This document shows positions 26,989-36,738 of a stretch of 64,000 bases of DNA, piece by piece; the first letter of the stretch is position 1, and each line of letters begins with the position of its first letter. The DNA lies in assembly GCF_000282455.1 (NCBI RefSeq), contig NZ_AKJG01000047.1, forward strand, positions 1 through 64,000. Reading direction: 5' to 3'. Position numbers and translations under genes: made by a program. The notes below the pieces were generated by a model that saw nothing but the letters and a program-made list of their open reading frames with translations, was not told the DNA's origin and made no database searches. The DNA is from Pseudomonas sp. GM74 (GTDB lineage Bacteria > Pseudomonadota > Gammaproteobacteria > Pseudomonadales > Pseudomonadaceae).

Positions 26989-29448
26989 ATGAATCAAACG
27001 CGGACTCTCGGAACGCCACGGCTGTTGGGCATCGTCTGGCCATTTATTGCCGTTGTGGTGTTTCAAGCCTTGTTGGGCGGCGTTAGCCTTTACGTGCTGT
27101 CGGCGGTTCGCGGCTATGTTGCCGGCGAAAGCCTGTGGTCCAAGGGCCAGAAGGACGCCATCTATTACCTCAACCTCTACGCCGACAGCGGCGACGAAGC
27201 GATTTTTCATAAATACCAGAACGCCATTTCCGTACCTCAGGGCGGGCATGAGTTGCGCGTGGCGCTGGATCATCAACCGCCGAATATCGAGGCGGCACGT
27301 GTGGCGATTCTCAAGGGGGGCAACCACCCGGACGACGTTTCCAGCCTGATTTGGCTTTACCTCAACTTTCGTCACTTCAGCTACCTCGAAAAAGCCATCA
27401 ACCTCTGGACCGTGGGTGATGCCTATCTGGTCCAACTCAATGACGTTGCGCGGGACATGCATCAGCACATCGCTGCCGGCCCGGTCTCCGGTGTGGATGT
27501 ACAGCGCTGGAAGGATCAGATCTTCGCCATCAATGACGGCGTGACGCCGGCGGCAAAGGCGTTCAGCGATGCCTTGGGTGAAGGTTCGCGGGTGATTCTG
27601 CGTTTGTTGCTGGCGACGAATCTGGCCACCGCCCTGGGCTTGATTGCATTGGCCTTGATGCGCACCCATAAACTGCTCAAGCAGCGCCATGCCTTCGCCG
27701 ATGCGCTGCAAGTAGAGAAAGAACGGGCGCAGGTCACCCTGCAATCGATTGGTGATGGAGTGATCACCACGGATGTTTCCGGTGCGATCGCCTACATGAA
27801 TCCCGCGGCCGAGGCGTTGACCCATTGGAAAGCCGAGCAGGCGACGGGGTTGCCGCTGGCGGCGCTGTTCAACCTGCTGGACGAAAATGCCCAGACCGAT
27901 GGTTTCACCCTGATCGAGCATATTCTGAGCGGTCAGCTCAGTGGCGGCAGTGAACACTCCAAACTGATTCAACGCCTGGACGGCAGCACGGTGTCGGTCA
28001 CGCTGGTGGGCGCGCCAATCCGCAATGCCGGCAAAGTCAGCGGGACGGTGCTGGTGCTGCATGACATGACCCAGGAACGGCAATACATCGCCAATCTGTC
28101 GTGGCAGGCGACCCACGATGCCTTGACCGGGCTTGCCAACCGTCGCGAGTTCGAATATCGCCTGGAACAGGCGCTGCACAACCTGACCCGCCATTCGGGT
28201 CGCCATGCCCTGATGTTCCTCGATCTGGACCAGTTCAAGCTGGTCAACGATACCTGCGGCCACGCGGCAGGCGATGAGCTGTTGCGACACATCTGCGCGC
28301 TGCTGCAATCCGGGCTGCGCGAAGGCGACACCCTGGCGCGCCTTGGCGGCGACGAATTCGGCATCCTGCTGGAAAACTGCGCACCGGAAGCGGCGGAGAA
28401 AATTGCCGAAAGCTTGCGCCAGACAGTGCAGAATTTGCATTTTGTCTGGAAGGGCCGGCCTTTCGTGACCACTGTCAGTATCGGGCTGGTCCATGTCGCG
28501 CAGAATCCGACGACGCTCGAAGCTTCGCTGCGTGCTGCCGACATGGCGTGCTACATGGCCAAGGAAAAGGGCCGGAACCGGGTCCAGGTCTATCATCCGG
28601 ATGACTCGGAACTGTCCCTGCGCTTCGGCGAAATGGCCTGGGTGCAGCGTTTGCACATGGCGCTGGAGGAAGACCGCTTCTGCCTGTACGCCCAGGAAAT
28701 TGCCCCCTTGGGCCATGTCGATCAGGGCAGCGGGCACATTGAGATTCTGCTGCGATTGCATGATGAAGCCGGGCGGATGATCTTGCCCGACAGCTTCATT
28801 CCTGCAGCTGAACGCTATGGTCTGATGAGTTCGATCGATCGTTGGGTGGTGCAGAACGTGTTCAAGGTCATCGCCCAATGCCGGGTCGAGCAAGGCCACG
28901 GGCCGCTGGCCATGTGTGCGATCAATCTGTCAGGCGCGACGATCGGGGATGAGGCGTTCCTGGACTTCTTGCGCGAACAGTTTGTGACGCATTCGATTCC
29001 GCCTGAAATGATTTGTTTTGAAATTACTGAAACCAGTGCCATTTCAAATCTTGGCAGCGCCATTAGATTCATTAATGAACTCAAAGGCTTAGGCTGCCAT
29101 TTTTCCCTGGACGATTTTTGTGCCGGAATGTCCTCATTCGCGTACCTGAAACATTTGCCTGTAGACTTCCTGAAGATCGACGGGAGTTTCGTAAAGGATA
29201 TGCTGGACGACCCGATTAACCGCGCCATGGTCGAAGTGATCAATCACATTGGCCATGTGATGGGTAAGCGCACGATTGCCGAGTTTGTCGAAACGCCCCA
29301 GATCGAGCAGGCATTGCTGGAAATCGGGGTGGATTATGCTCAAGGGTATGTGATTGAACGCCCGCAGTTGTTTACCTGCGACAGTTTGCTGAGTCGCCCT
29401 GCCAGGCCTCAGCCGCTGCTGTTCAAGGCGCCTGGCACGTTCCGTTGA
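26989..29448 (+). CDS. Membrane-anchored PAS-GGDEF-EAL cyclic-di-GMP enzyme
   Basis: This 819-residue protein has a membrane helix near residues 9-35, a periplasmic segment of about 160 residues, a second helix near 200-220, a PAS domain (about 240-360), GGDEF (about 370-530) and EAL (about 545-805). The GGDEF active site reads RLGGDEF (about 450-456) with an upstream REGD, the RxxD inhibitory site, so cyclase activity and product inhibition are both possible. The EAL signature is EIL at Glu585, but later metal-binding and catalytic stretches (INLSG, FEITET, LDDFC, KID, EFVET) are kept, so phosphodiesterase activity is also possible. The ATG has AAGGGA upstream. It is divergent from the toxin-like gene. 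Confidence 0.9.
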   Translation: MNQTRTLGTPRLLGIVWPFIAVVVFQALLGGVSLYVLSAVRGYVAGESLWSKGQKDAIYYLNLYADSGDEAIFHKYQNAISVPQGGHELRVALDHQPPNIEAARVAILKGGNHPDDVSSLIWLYLNFRHFSYLEKAINLWTVGDAYLVQLNDVARDMHQHIAAGPVSGVDVQRWKDQIFAINDGVTPAAKAFSDALGEGSRVILRLLLATNLATALGLIALALMRTHKLLKQRHAFADALQVEKERAQVTLQSIGDGVITTDVSGAIAYMNPAAEALTHWKAEQATGLPLAALFNLLDENAQTDGFTLIEHILSGQLSGGSEHSKLIQRLDGSTVSVTLVGAPIRNAGKVSGTVLVLHDMTQERQYIANLSWQATHDALTGLANRREFEYRLEQALHNLTRHSGRHALMFLDLDQFKLVNDTCGHAAGDELLRHICALLQSGLREGDTLARLGGDEFGILLENCAPEAAEKIAESLRQTVQNLHFVWKGRPFVTTVSIGLVHVAQNPTTLEASLRAADMACYMAKEKGRNRVQVYHPDDSELSLRFGEMAWVQRLHMALEEDRFCLYAQEIAPLGHVDQGSGHIEILLRLHDEAGRMILPDSFIPAAERYGLMSSIDRWVVQNVFKVIAQCRVEQGHGPLAMCAINLSGATIGDEAFLDFLREQFVTHSIPPEMICFEITETSAISNLGSAIRFINELKGLGCHFSLDDFCAGMSSFAYLKHLPVDFLKIDGSFVKDMLDDPINRAMVEVINHIGHVMGKRTIAEFVETPQIEQALLEIGVDYAQGYVIERPQLFTCDSLLSRPARPQPLLFKAPGTFR

Positions 29449-29491
29449 AACTCCTGTCGGTCTTACAATCACAATCAAAAGGAGCTCGACA

Positions 29492-30286
29492 GTGATCGAT
29501 ACATTCAACCGAACCGGACCGCTCATGGAAGCTGCAAGTTACCCTGCCTGGGCCCAGCGCCTGATCCAGGATTGCAGCGAGAGCAAGCGCCGGGTTGTCG
29601 AACACGAACTGTACCAACGCATGCGAGACAACAAGCTCAGTGCGAAGACCATGCGCCAGTACCTGATTGGTGGCTGGCCGGTGGTCGAACAGTTCGCGTT
29701 GTATATGGCACAAAACCTGACCAAGACCCGTTTTGCCCGTCATCCCGGCGAAGACATGGCCCGTCGCTGGCTGATGCGCAATATCCGTGTCGAATTGAAT
29801 CACGCCGACTACTGGGTGCACTGGAGCCGCGCGCACGGTGTCAGCCTGGAAGAGTTGCAGGCTCAGCAGGTTCCCCCCGAGCTTCACGCCCTGAGCCATT
29901 GGTGCTGGCACACCAGTTCAGTCGACTCGCTGATCGTCGCGATTGCCGCCACCAATTACGCCATCGAAGGGGCGACCGGAGAATGGTCGGCGGTAGTGTG
30001 CTCCAACGGTATCTACGCCGCCTCGTTCCCCGAGGAAGATCGCAAGCGGGCGATGAAGTGGCTGAAGATGCATGCCCAGTACGACGATGCCCATCCATGG
30101 GAAGCCCTGGAGATCATCTGCACATTGGCGGGCACCAACCCGAGCAAATCCCTGCAGGTGGAGCTGCGTCAGGCTGTTTGCAAGAGCTACGACTATATGT
30201 ACCTGTTTCTCGAACGTTGCATGCAATTGGAGCACGCAGAACGGGCACTGGTCGTTCGTGAGCGGATGGCACTGGCCGAAGGCTGA
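29492..30286 (+). CDS. Heme-oxygenase-fold protein (TenA / iron-containing redox enzyme family)
   Basis: This 264-residue all-helical protein of the TenA/PqqC/heme-oxygenase-like superfamily carries the blocks RVELNHADYW, AIEGATGEWS and YDDAHPWEAL, rich in Glu, Asp and His. They could form either a TenA-like pocket or a di-iron site. It lies far from thiamin and PQQ genes, so neither of those roles is favoured. The start is a GTG with AGGAG seven bases upstream; an ATG 11 codons later is an alternative. It follows the GGDEF-EAL gene after 43 bases and may share its transcript. Confidence 0.75.
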   Translation: MIDTFNRTGPLMEAASYPAWAQRLIQDCSESKRRVVEHELYQRMRDNKLSAKTMRQYLIGGWPVVEQFALYMAQNLTKTRFARHPGEDMARRWLMRNIRVELNHADYWVHWSRAHGVSLEELQAQQVPPELHALSHWCWHTSSVDSLIVAIAATNYAIEGATGEWSAVVCSNGIYAASFPEEDRKRAMKWLKMHAQYDDAHPWEALEIICTLAGTNPSKSLQVELRQAVCKSYDYMYLFLERCMQLEHAERALVVRERMALAEG

Positions 30287-30308
30287 TTCAAAGTCTGCTT
30301 GAAACAAC

Positions 30309-30427
30309 TGTGGGAGCGGCGGTGCGACGATTCGACTTGCTCGCGAAAGCGGTGTATCAGGCGGCATGGATGTCGCTGATATTCCGCATTCGCGAGCAAG
30401 TCGAATCGTCGCACCGCCGCTCCCACA
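30309..30427. repeat. Long perfect inverted repeat, variant REPIN
   Basis: The 39-base arms at 30309-30347 and 30389-30427 are perfectly complementary. The ends are the usual TGTGGGAGCG and TTGCTCGCGAA, but the middle carries GCGGTGCGACGATTCGAC, which is absent from the other REPINs here. The spacer is 41 bases. It separates the convergent heme-oxygenase-fold and diguanylate cyclase genes. Confidence 0.9.
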
Positions 30428-30452
30428 TTGGTTTATGTGGTGGCTGAAAAAA

Positions 30453-31379
30453 TCAGCCCGCCATCTCCAGCCGGTTACGCCCTTCGCGCTTGGCCACATA
30501 CAACGCGCTGTCTGCCCGTCGCAACAGGCTTTCGGCAGACTCGCCGGGCAACAGGGTCGAGCAGCCGAGGCTGACCGTCAGCAGGATCCTGCGACCATCG
30601 GCCAGGTACTCTTCAGACTGCGCTGCAAACCGCAGCCGCTCACCGACCATGGCAGCGGCCTCGCGACAGGTATTGGACAGCAGGATCAGGAATTCTTCAC
30701 CGCCATAGCGGAATACCATGTCCACGTTGCGCAGCTGGTTTTTGATCGAGGCAGCGACCGCCTTGAGTACGTCATCGCCTGTGCTGTGGCCATGGGTGTC
30801 ATTGACTTGCTTGAAATGATCGATGTCCAGCATCAGCACCGACAACGGTTGCAGATGGCGCCGGGACAGCTCGATTTCCCTTTGCAGCGTCTGGTCCATG
30901 GCGATGCGGTTACCGGCGCCTGTCAGCGGGTCGCGCAGTGCGTTTTGGGTGGCGGTACGGTACAGCAGCGCATTGCGCATCGGGAAAAGCAGCGCGGCCA
31001 GCAGTGATTCGAGATTGCCTTGCTCCTGTTCGCTGAAACGCTGATTGCGGCGGAAAACCAGCTCACCCAGATGTTCGCCTTCGTGGCTGAGGCTGTAACT
31101 GATGGAGTGGTGGCCGCGTTGGCCGAACTCCAGGCGCAGGTCACTGCTCTTGTGCTGGTAGCACAAGGCGTCCAGCGGCACCAACCGCTGAATCTCGCGA
31201 TAGAAAGTCCCAAGAATGCGTTGCGGCTCCAGACTGGTTTGCAACTGCAGGCTCAGTTGCTGGCGCAATTGCGCAAGACTGACAGGTCTTTCCAGGAGGG
31301 GCGGCTGCTGACCAAAGCCCAGGCGCTGCAATTTGGCGCTATCGAAGTCAATTGCGTTGGTCTGGGAGGGTGGTTTCAT
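30453..31379 (-). CDS. Soluble diguanylate cyclase (GGDEF)
   Basis: This 308-residue protein has an N-terminal GAF-like sensory region (about 40-140) and a GGDEF domain (about 150-305). The active-site motif is GGEEF at 226-230 and the inhibitory RNVD site is at 217-220, so it should make cyclic-di-GMP with feedback control. It has no membrane segment. Location near yciK-mupP-ubiG-gyrA matches the small GGDEF gene found there in other pseudomonads (PA3177-like). The ATG at 31379 lacks a clear ribosome-binding site; a longer frame to 31526 is not supported by homology. Confidence 0.88.
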   Translation of the reverse strand: MKPPSQTNAIDFDSAKLQRLGFGQQPPLLERPVSLAQLRQQLSLQLQTSLEPQRILGTFYREIQRLVPLDALCYQHKSSDLRLEFGQRGHHSISYSLSHEGEHLGELVFRRNQRFSEQEQGNLESLLAALLFPMRNALLYRTATQNALRDPLTGAGNRIAMDQTLQREIELSRRHLQPLSVLMLDIDHFKQVNDTHGHSTGDDVLKAVAASIKNQLRNVDMVFRYGGEEFLILLSNTCREAAAMVGERLRFAAQSEEYLADGRRILLTVSLGCSTLLPGESAESLLRRADSALYVAKREGRNRLEMAG

Positions 31380-31756
31380 AAGGCGTGCGCCCCTAAGCAG
31401 TAAGGCTGTCTTACAAGCAGGGTGAGAGCGGCTTAGGGCTGCGCGTCGTACTGGTCCGTCAGTCCCGTAGGACATTTCGTACAAGTTTAATCCGCTTTGT
31501 AGAAGAAGAGTAATCTCTGGACTCAAGCTTCACCCCCGTCTGCTTTCACGTTACATGTCTGAGCAAACTTAGAGCGAAAGTCGTGCCATTCGGTTCATCC
31601 GAATAAAAGCCGTATTAAATCAATAGGTTGATGTTCTTCTGCTTCCTGTGTAGCGCAGGGTGTGACGTTTGTTTGACAGGTGCCTGGTTCGAATCCGATA
31701 GCCTTCGTGTGCCGCGACAGGAAGCTGGCGCGGCACCAATAAGCGACGTACGGTCG
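31380..31756. other. 377-base non-coding gap
   Basis: I see no supported gene between the diguanylate cyclase start and the yciK stop. The gap must hold the cyclase promoter (reading left). Near its right end a perfect eight-base hairpin lies at 31709-31736 (GTGCCGCG and CGCGGCAC), 21 bases past the yciK stop on the minus strand. It has no T-tract on either side, so it may be a Rho-dependent or processed 3' end, or part of a small RNA. Confidence 0.6.
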
Positions 31757-32497
31757 TTACTGGGCGTTGAACGCCTGGCCATTGATACCGGTGCTGTCCG
31801 GGCCCATCAGGTAGAGGTAGACCGGCATGATCTCCTCGGGTGTCGGGTTGTTCAGCGGGTTTTCACCCGGGTATGCCTGGGCGCGCATACTGGTGCGGGT
31901 AGCGCCCGGGTTGATGCTGTTGGAGCGTACCGGAGCCACGGTATCGACTTCGTCAGCCAGGGTTTGCATCAGGCCTTCAGTGGCGAACTTGGAGACACCG
32001 TAAGCACCCCAGTACGCACGTCCCTTGCGGCCGACGCTGCTGGAAGTGAACACCACCGAAGCATCCTGCGACAGCTTGAGCAGCGGCAGCAGTGTGCTGG
32101 TGAGCATGAACATGGCATTGACGTTGACTTGCATGACGCGCATGAAGTTTTCGCCGGAAAGCTGCTCGATCGGTGTGCGCGGGCCGATGATCGAAGCATT
32201 GTGCAGCAGGCCGTCGAGATGCCCGAATTCGCTCTCGATCATTGCGGCCAGCTCATCGTATTGATGGGGCAGGGCGGTTTCGAGGTTGAAGGGGATGACT
32301 GCCGGTTGTGGATGGCCGGCGGCTTCGATTTCGTCGTAGACCTGGGTCAGGTTGGCTTCGGTCTTGCCCAGCAGCAGTACGGTTGCGCCGTGTGCCGCGT
32401 AGGTTTTCGCCGCTGCGGCGCCGATGCCGCGTCCTGCGCCGGTGACCAGAATGACCCGATCCTTGAGCAGTTCGGGGCGGGCGGAATAATCAAACAT
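31757..32497 (-). CDS. yciK: YciK family oxidoreductase (SDR)
   Basis: This 246-residue classical SDR has TGAGRGIG near residue 18, HNAS in place of NNAG, and catalytic Tyr/Lys in YWGAYGVSKFA. Sequence and place directly after mupP match YciK, whose substrate is unknown. The ATG at 32497 (MFDYSARPELL) has GAGG upstream; a longer frame extends into a REPIN and was rejected. It follows mupP on the same strand across a 175-base gap that contains the REPIN. Confidence 0.88.
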   Translation of the reverse strand: MFDYSARPELLKDRVILVTGAGRGIGAAAAKTYAAHGATVLLLGKTEANLTQVYDEIEAAGHPQPAVIPFNLETALPHQYDELAAMIESEFGHLDGLLHNASIIGPRTPIEQLSGENFMRVMQVNVNAMFMLTSTLLPLLKLSQDASVVFTSSSVGRKGRAYWGAYGVSKFATEGLMQTLADEVDTVAPVRSNSINPGATRTSMRAQAYPGENPLNNPTPEEIMPVYLYLMGPDSTGINGQAFNAQ

Positions 32498-32534
32498 AAA
32501 AAACCTCACAAACAGAAGACAGATCGCAGCGCGG

Positions 32535-32630
32535 CCATTCGCGGGCAAGCCCGCTCCCACAAAGACTGAGGGTGTTCACACATTTTGTATCCACCAGGGG
32601 AACCTGTGGGAGCGGGCTTGCCCGCGAAGG
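32535..32630. repeat. REP inverted pair (REPIN)
   Basis: TTCGCGGGCAAGCCCGCTCC on the left and its complement on the right flank a spacer of about 43 bases between mupP and yciK. Confidence 0.88.
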
Positions 32631-32672
32631 CGTCAGACATCACGCCACTTCCCTGGAGCCTGAAACCGGATC

Positions 32673-33344
32673 TCAGCAGCTACACAAAGCGCTATCGAGC
32701 ACCTTGCGCAACTCCAGCGGGTGATCGACCACCACGTCCGCACCCCAATGCCGCGGGTTGTCATCCGGGTGGATATAACCGAAGGTCACCGCAGCAGTCT
32801 TGGTACCAGCATCGCGGCCCGACTCGATGTCGCGCAGGTCATCGCCTACGAACAGCACGCAGGCCGGGTCGAGGTCGAGCATCTTGCAGGCCAGGATCAG
32901 CGGCTCCGGGTCCGGTTTGCTGTTCTTCACGTGATCCGGGCAGATCAGCAGCGCCGAGCGTTCAGCCAGCCCCAGCTGTTGCATGATCGGTTCGGCGAAA
33001 CGCAATGGCTTGTTGGTGACCACGCCCCAGATCAGGTTGGCTTTTTCGATGTCGGCGAGCAGCTCGGCCATGCCGTCGAACAGCTTGCTGTGAACGGCAC
33101 AACCCACGAGGTAGCGCTCCAGGAACTCCAGGCGCAGCTCCTCGAACCCCGGCGATTCCGGGTCCATGGCGAAGGTCACCGCGACCATCGCCTTGGCGCC
33201 TCCGGAAATCTCGTCGCGGATGTGCTTGTCGTTCATCGGTGGCAAGCCGCGGTCGGCACGCATCGCCTGACAGATCGCAATGAAGTCCGGCGCGGTGTCG
33301 AGCAGAGTGCCGTCCATGTCGAAAAGAACTGCTCTGATTGGCAT
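32673..33344 (-). CDS. mupP: N-acetylmuramic acid 6-phosphate phosphatase
   Basis: This 223-residue HAD-superfamily phosphatase has the nucleophile motif [11 protein letters not shown] near residue 8, a helical cap, VTNKP (motif II), the Lys of NSKPDPEP (motif III) and [12 protein letters not shown] (motif IV). In Pseudomonas this gene beside ubiG is MupP, which dephosphorylates MurNAc-6-P in the cell-wall recycling route that bypasses de novo UDP-MurNAc synthesis and contributes to fosfomycin tolerance. Phosphoglycolate phosphatase (Gph) is the older name for close relatives. It starts four bases after ubiG, so it is translationally coupled. Confidence 0.9.
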   Translation of the reverse strand: MPIRAVLFDMDGTLLDTAPDFIAICQAMRADRGLPPMNDKHIRDEISGGAKAMVAVTFAMDPESPGFEELRLEFLERYLVGCAVHSKLFDGMAELLADIEKANLIWGVVTNKPLRFAEPIMQQLGLAERSALLICPDHVKNSKPDPEPLILACKMLDLDPACVLFVGDDLRDIESGRDAGTKTAAVTFGYIHPDDNPRHWGADVVVDHPLELRKVLDSALCSC

Positions 33345-33348
33345 CGGC

Positions 33349-34047
33349 TTATTCCTCGCGCAGGGTCTGGATCATGTAGTTGACGTCCACGTCGGCCGCC
33401 AGTTTGTAGTGTTTGGTCAGCGGGTTGTAGGTCAGGCCGATGATGTCCTTGACGGTCAGGCCGGCCATGCGGCTCCAGGCACCGAGTTCGGAAGGGCGGA
33501 TGAATTTCTTGAAGTCGTGGGTGCCGCGCGGCAGCAGCTTCATGATGTATTCGGCGCCGACGATGGCGAACAGATACGCCTTCGGGTTGCGGTTGATGGT
33601 GGAGAAGAACACCTGGCCGCCGGGCTTGACCATGCGGAAGCAGGCTCGGATGACCGACGACGGGTCCGGCACGTGCTCAAGCATTTCCAGGCAGGTGACC
33701 ACGTCGAACTGCTCGGGCATTTCTTCGGCCAGGGCTTCGGCGGTGATCTGCCGGTATTCGACGTTGACGCCCGACTCCAGTTGATGCAACTGGGCAACCG
33801 CCAGCGGCGCTTCGCCCATGTCGATACCCATGACGGTCGCGCCGCGCTGAGCCATGGCTTCGCTGAGGATGCCGCCGCCGCAACCGACGTCGAGGACCTT
33901 CTTGCCGGCCAGGTTGACCCGTTCGTCAATCCAGTTGACCCGCAGCGGGTTGATGTCGTGCAGCGGTTTGAATTCGCTTTCGCGGTCCCACCAGCGATGG
34001 GCCAGGGCTTCGAATTTGGCGATTTCGGCGTAGTCGACGTTGCTCAT
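33349..34047 (-). CDS. ubiG: Ubiquinone biosynthesis O-methyltransferase
   Basis: This 232-residue class I SAM methyltransferase has [20 protein letters not shown] (motif I) and [13 protein letters not shown]. UbiG performs both O-methylations in ubiquinone synthesis. The N-terminus [19 protein letters not shown] is diagnostic for UbiG. It lies between mtaD (57 bases upstream) and mupP on the same strand. Confidence 0.96.
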   Translation of the reverse strand: MSNVDYAEIAKFEALAHRWWDRESEFKPLHDINPLRVNWIDERVNLAGKKVLDVGCGGGILSEAMAQRGATVMGIDMGEAPLAVAQLHQLESGVNVEYRQITAEALAEEMPEQFDVVTCLEMLEHVPDPSSVIRACFRMVKPGGQVFFSTINRNPKAYLFAIVGAEYIMKLLPRGTHDFKKFIRPSELGAWSRMAGLTVKDIIGLTYNPLTKHYKLAADVDVNYMIQTLREE

Positions 34048-34104
34048 GGTTTAAGTCCTCTAAAACTTGAAAAATCCTGTTGCCCCGGATGTGTTCCGGG
34101 GGGC

Positions 34105-35439
34105 TTACGATTCGATACGGCCGCTGATGCGCTGTCCCCAGGCCTTGGCGACAGTGCCAAGCTGTTGTTCATCCAGGCGTGTCAGGCGACGGTCGTCGAG
34201 CAGTTGCTTGCCGGCAACCCAAAGGTGTTTCACGCAGTCGCGGCCGGTGGCGTATATAAGCTGCGAAACCGGGTCGTAGACCGGCTGCTGGGCCAGGCCG
34301 GAGAGGTCGAAAGCCACCATGTCCGCAGCCTTGCCGATTTCCAGTGAGCCGGTTTCGGCCTCGATACCCAATGCCCGGGCACCGTTGAGGGTGGCCATGC
34401 GCAAGGCACGATGGGCATCCAGCGCGGTGGCCGAGCCGGCGACAGCCTTGGCCAGCAAGGCTGCGGTGCGGGTTTCGCCGAGCAGGTCCAGGTCATTGTT
34501 GCTCGCCGCGCCATCGGTGCCCACCGCGACATTGACCCCGGCCTGCCACAAACGCTCGACCGGGCAGAACCCGCTGGCCAGCTTCAGGTTCGACTCCGGG
34601 CAATGAATCACATTGCTGTTGCTTTCTACCAGCAGGACCAGGTCTTCTTCGCTGACCTGGGTCATGTGAACCGCCTGGAAGCGTGGCCCCAGCAAGCCCA
34701 GGCGCGCCAGGCGGGCCAGTGGTCGTTCACCGCGCTGCTCGACCGATTGCTGCACTTCGAACGCCGTCTCATGCACGTGCATGTGGATCGAGGCGTCCAG
34801 TTCTTCGGCAATCACCCGGATTTTCTCCAGGTTTTCGTCGCCCACGGTGTAGGGTGCATGGGGGCCGAAGGTGATTTTGATGCGCTCGTGGTGCTTGAGG
34901 TCGCCAAACAACTCGACACCCTGACGAATGGCTTCGTCCGCCGAAGCCGCGCCCGGAATAGGGAAATCGAGGATCGGAATCGCGATCTGCGCGCGAATGC
35001 CGCTGTTGTGTACGCGCTCGCTGGCAACCTTCGGGAAGAAGTACATGTCAGAGAAACAGGTGATGCCGCCTTTGATTTGCTCGGCGATGGCCAGGTCCGT
35101 GCCGTCGCGTACGAAATCCTCGTCGACCCACTTGGCTTCGGCGGGCCAGATGTGGTTTTCCAGCCAGGTCATCAATGGCAGGTCATCGGCCAAGCCACGA
35201 AACAGTGTCATCGCCGCGTGCCCATGGGCATTGATCAGGCCGGGGCTGAGCAGCATGTCGGGCAATTCGCGGGTTTCTGTTGCGTTAAGCTTCAGTGCGG
35301 CGGAACGTGGGCCGATAAACACGATGCGTCCATCACGGATGCCCACGCCATGCTCCTTGAGGACAACACCAGCGGGCTCGACGGGTACCAGCCAGGTCGG
35401 CAGCAATAACAGGTCGAGCGCAGCGGCAGTGTTCGGCAT
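34105..35439 (-). CDS. mtaD: 5-methylthioadenosine / S-adenosylhomocysteine deaminase (TRZ/ATZ family)
   Basis: This 444-residue amidohydrolase has metal ligands in [10 protein letters not shown], the active-site stretch MHVHE and a C-terminal [13 protein letters not shown]. In pseudomonads this enzyme deaminates 5-methylthioadenosine to 5-methylthioinosine, a methionine-salvage step that replaces direct MTA phosphorolysis. It is divergent from mtnA, which acts later in the same pathway. The start [13 protein letters not shown] at 35439 fits the family; the much longer open frame upstream is the antisense of mtnA. Confidence 0.92.
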   Translation of the reverse strand: MPNTAAALDLLLLPTWLVPVEPAGVVLKEHGVGIRDGRIVFIGPRSAALKLNATETRELPDMLLSPGLINAHGHAAMTLFRGLADDLPLMTWLENHIWPAEAKWVDEDFVRDGTDLAIAEQIKGGITCFSDMYFFPKVASERVHNSGIRAQIAIPILDFPIPGAASADEAIRQGVELFGDLKHHERIKITFGPHAPYTVGDENLEKIRVIAEELDASIHMHVHETAFEVQQSVEQRGERPLARLARLGLLGPRFQAVHMTQVSEEDLVLLVESNSNVIHCPESNLKLASGFCPVERLWQAGVNVAVGTDGAASNNDLDLLGETRTAALLAKAVAGSATALDAHRALRMATLNGARALGIEAETGSLEIGKAADMVAFDLSGLAQQPVYDPVSQLIYATGRDCVKHLWVAGKQLLDDRRLTRLDEQQLGTVAKAWGQRISGRIES

Positions 35440-35547
35440 CGAGGGTCGGTTCCAGTGCTTTTGTATAGGATGGCGAAGTATACCCGAGCGTCTTCGCGGG
35501 GGGATCGCTATAATCGGCGGCTTTTGTTCATGAGTGCGGGGTGAGGG

Positions 35548-36624
35548 ATGCGCGATCGACTGTTGGCTGCGGAAAAGGTAAAGGCCATCGATTGGCGTGA
35601 TGGCGCTCTCCATCTGCTGGATCAGCGTATTTTGCCGTTCGAGGAAACCTGGATTACCTACACCAGTGCAGCGGGTGTGGCCGAGGCAATCCGCTCGATG
35701 GTGGTGCGTGGTGCTCCGGCGATTGGCATCAGTGCGGCTTATGGCATTGTACTGGCAGCCCGCGCCCGGATTGCCGAAGGTGGCGACTGGTACGCGGCGC
35801 TGGAAGAGGATTTCATGTTGCTGGCCGATTCCCGCCCTACCGCCGTCAACCTGTTCTGGGCGCTTGGCCGCATGCACGACCGGCTTGATCGCCTGAAAGA
35901 CAACGCCGATCCGCTTGAAGTGCTGGAGGCCGAGGCCATCGCCATTCACGAAAGTGATCGCGAAGCCAACCTGACCATGGCGCAACTGGGGGTGGACCTG
36001 ATCCGCAAGCATCAGGGCAACGCCCAGGCGATCCTGACCCACTGCAACACCGGTGCGCTGGCCACGGGCGGCTTTGGCACCGCGCTGGGGGTGATTCGTG
36101 GCGCATTCATCGAGGGCATGGTCGAGCAGGTTTATGTCGACGAAACCCGGCCATGGTTGCAGGGTTCGCGGCTGACTGCGTGGGAGCTGGCCAATGAAGG
36201 CATTCCCGTGACCCTCAATGTCGATTCCGCTGCGGCGCATATCATGAAGACCAAAGGCCCTACCTGGGTCATCGTCGGCGCTGACCGGATCACCGCCAAT
36301 GGCGACGTGGCCAACAAGATCGGCACCTACCAACTGGCGGTCAACGCCATGCACCACGGCGTGCGCTTCATGGTGGTGGCGCCGAGTTCGACCATCGACA
36401 TGAACCTGGCCAATGGCGATGAGATCCCGATTGAAGAGCGTGATGGTCGCGAGTTGCTGGAGGTCGGTGGCAAGCGCGTCGGGGCCGATGTCCATGCCTT
36501 CAACCCGGTGTTCGACGTGACGCCGGCAGACCTGATCGATGCGATCGTCACCGAAAAAGGCATCGTCGAGCGCCCGGATACGGCGAAAATGGCGCAGTTG
36601 ATGTGCCGCAAGCGTCTGCATTGA
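35548..36624 (+). CDS. mtnA: Methylthioribose-1-phosphate isomerase
   Basis: This 358-residue enzyme of methionine salvage converts methylthioribose-1-phosphate to methylthioribulose-1-phosphate. The catalytic pair is present: Cys166 in [13 protein letters not shown] and Asp246 in [18 protein letters not shown] match at 35509-35514, 34 bases before the start, may be its -10 box, although no good -35 box accompanies it. The 108 bases to divergent mtaD must contain both promoters. The gene is complete and followed by a REPIN. Confidence 0.95.
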   Translation: MRDRLLAAEKVKAIDWRDGALHLLDQRILPFEETWITYTSAAGVAEAIRSMVVRGAPAIGISAAYGIVLAARARIAEGGDWYAALEEDFMLLADSRPTAVNLFWALGRMHDRLDRLKDNADPLEVLEAEAIAIHESDREANLTMAQLGVDLIRKHQGNAQAILTHCNTGALATGGFGTALGVIRGAFIEGMVEQVYVDETRPWLQGSRLTAWELANEGIPVTLNVDSAAAHIMKTKGPTWVIVGADRITANGDVANKIGTYQLAVNAMHHGVRFMVVAPSSTIDMNLANGDEIPIEERDGRELLEVGGKRVGADVHAFNPVFDVTPADLIDAIVTEKGIVERPDTAKMAQLMCRKRLH

Positions 36625-36660
36625 TTATCGTTGGCGTCTGTTCAATCGCTTTCGTCGGAT

Positions 36661-36738
36661 CGCCGCCCGGAGCAAGCCCGCTCCCACAGTGTTTTATGGT
36701 GTTCACAAAACCTGTGGGAGCGGGCTTGCCCGCGAAGA
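36661..36738. repeat. REP inverted pair (REPIN)
   Basis: GGAGCAAGCCCGCTCCCACA and TGTGGGAGCGGGCTTGCCCG flank a spacer of about 30 bases. The left arm is slightly decayed at its outer end (CGCCCGG where TTCGCG is usual). It follows mtnA. Confidence 0.85.

Noticed and set aside
26932..28899. 655-codon minus-strand frame across the GGDEF-EAL gene
   Set aside because: Shadow frame rich in His, Gln and Arg, without motifs; the plus-strand gene is certain.
31687..31698. GGTTCGAATCC, like a tRNA T-arm loop
   Set aside because: The flanking bases do not form a five-base stem, and no acceptor, D or anticodon arms can be found upstream.
35440..36621. N-terminal 394-codon extension of mtaD
   Set aside because: It is antisense to mtnA and has no homology. 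The start at 35439 gives the correct family length.
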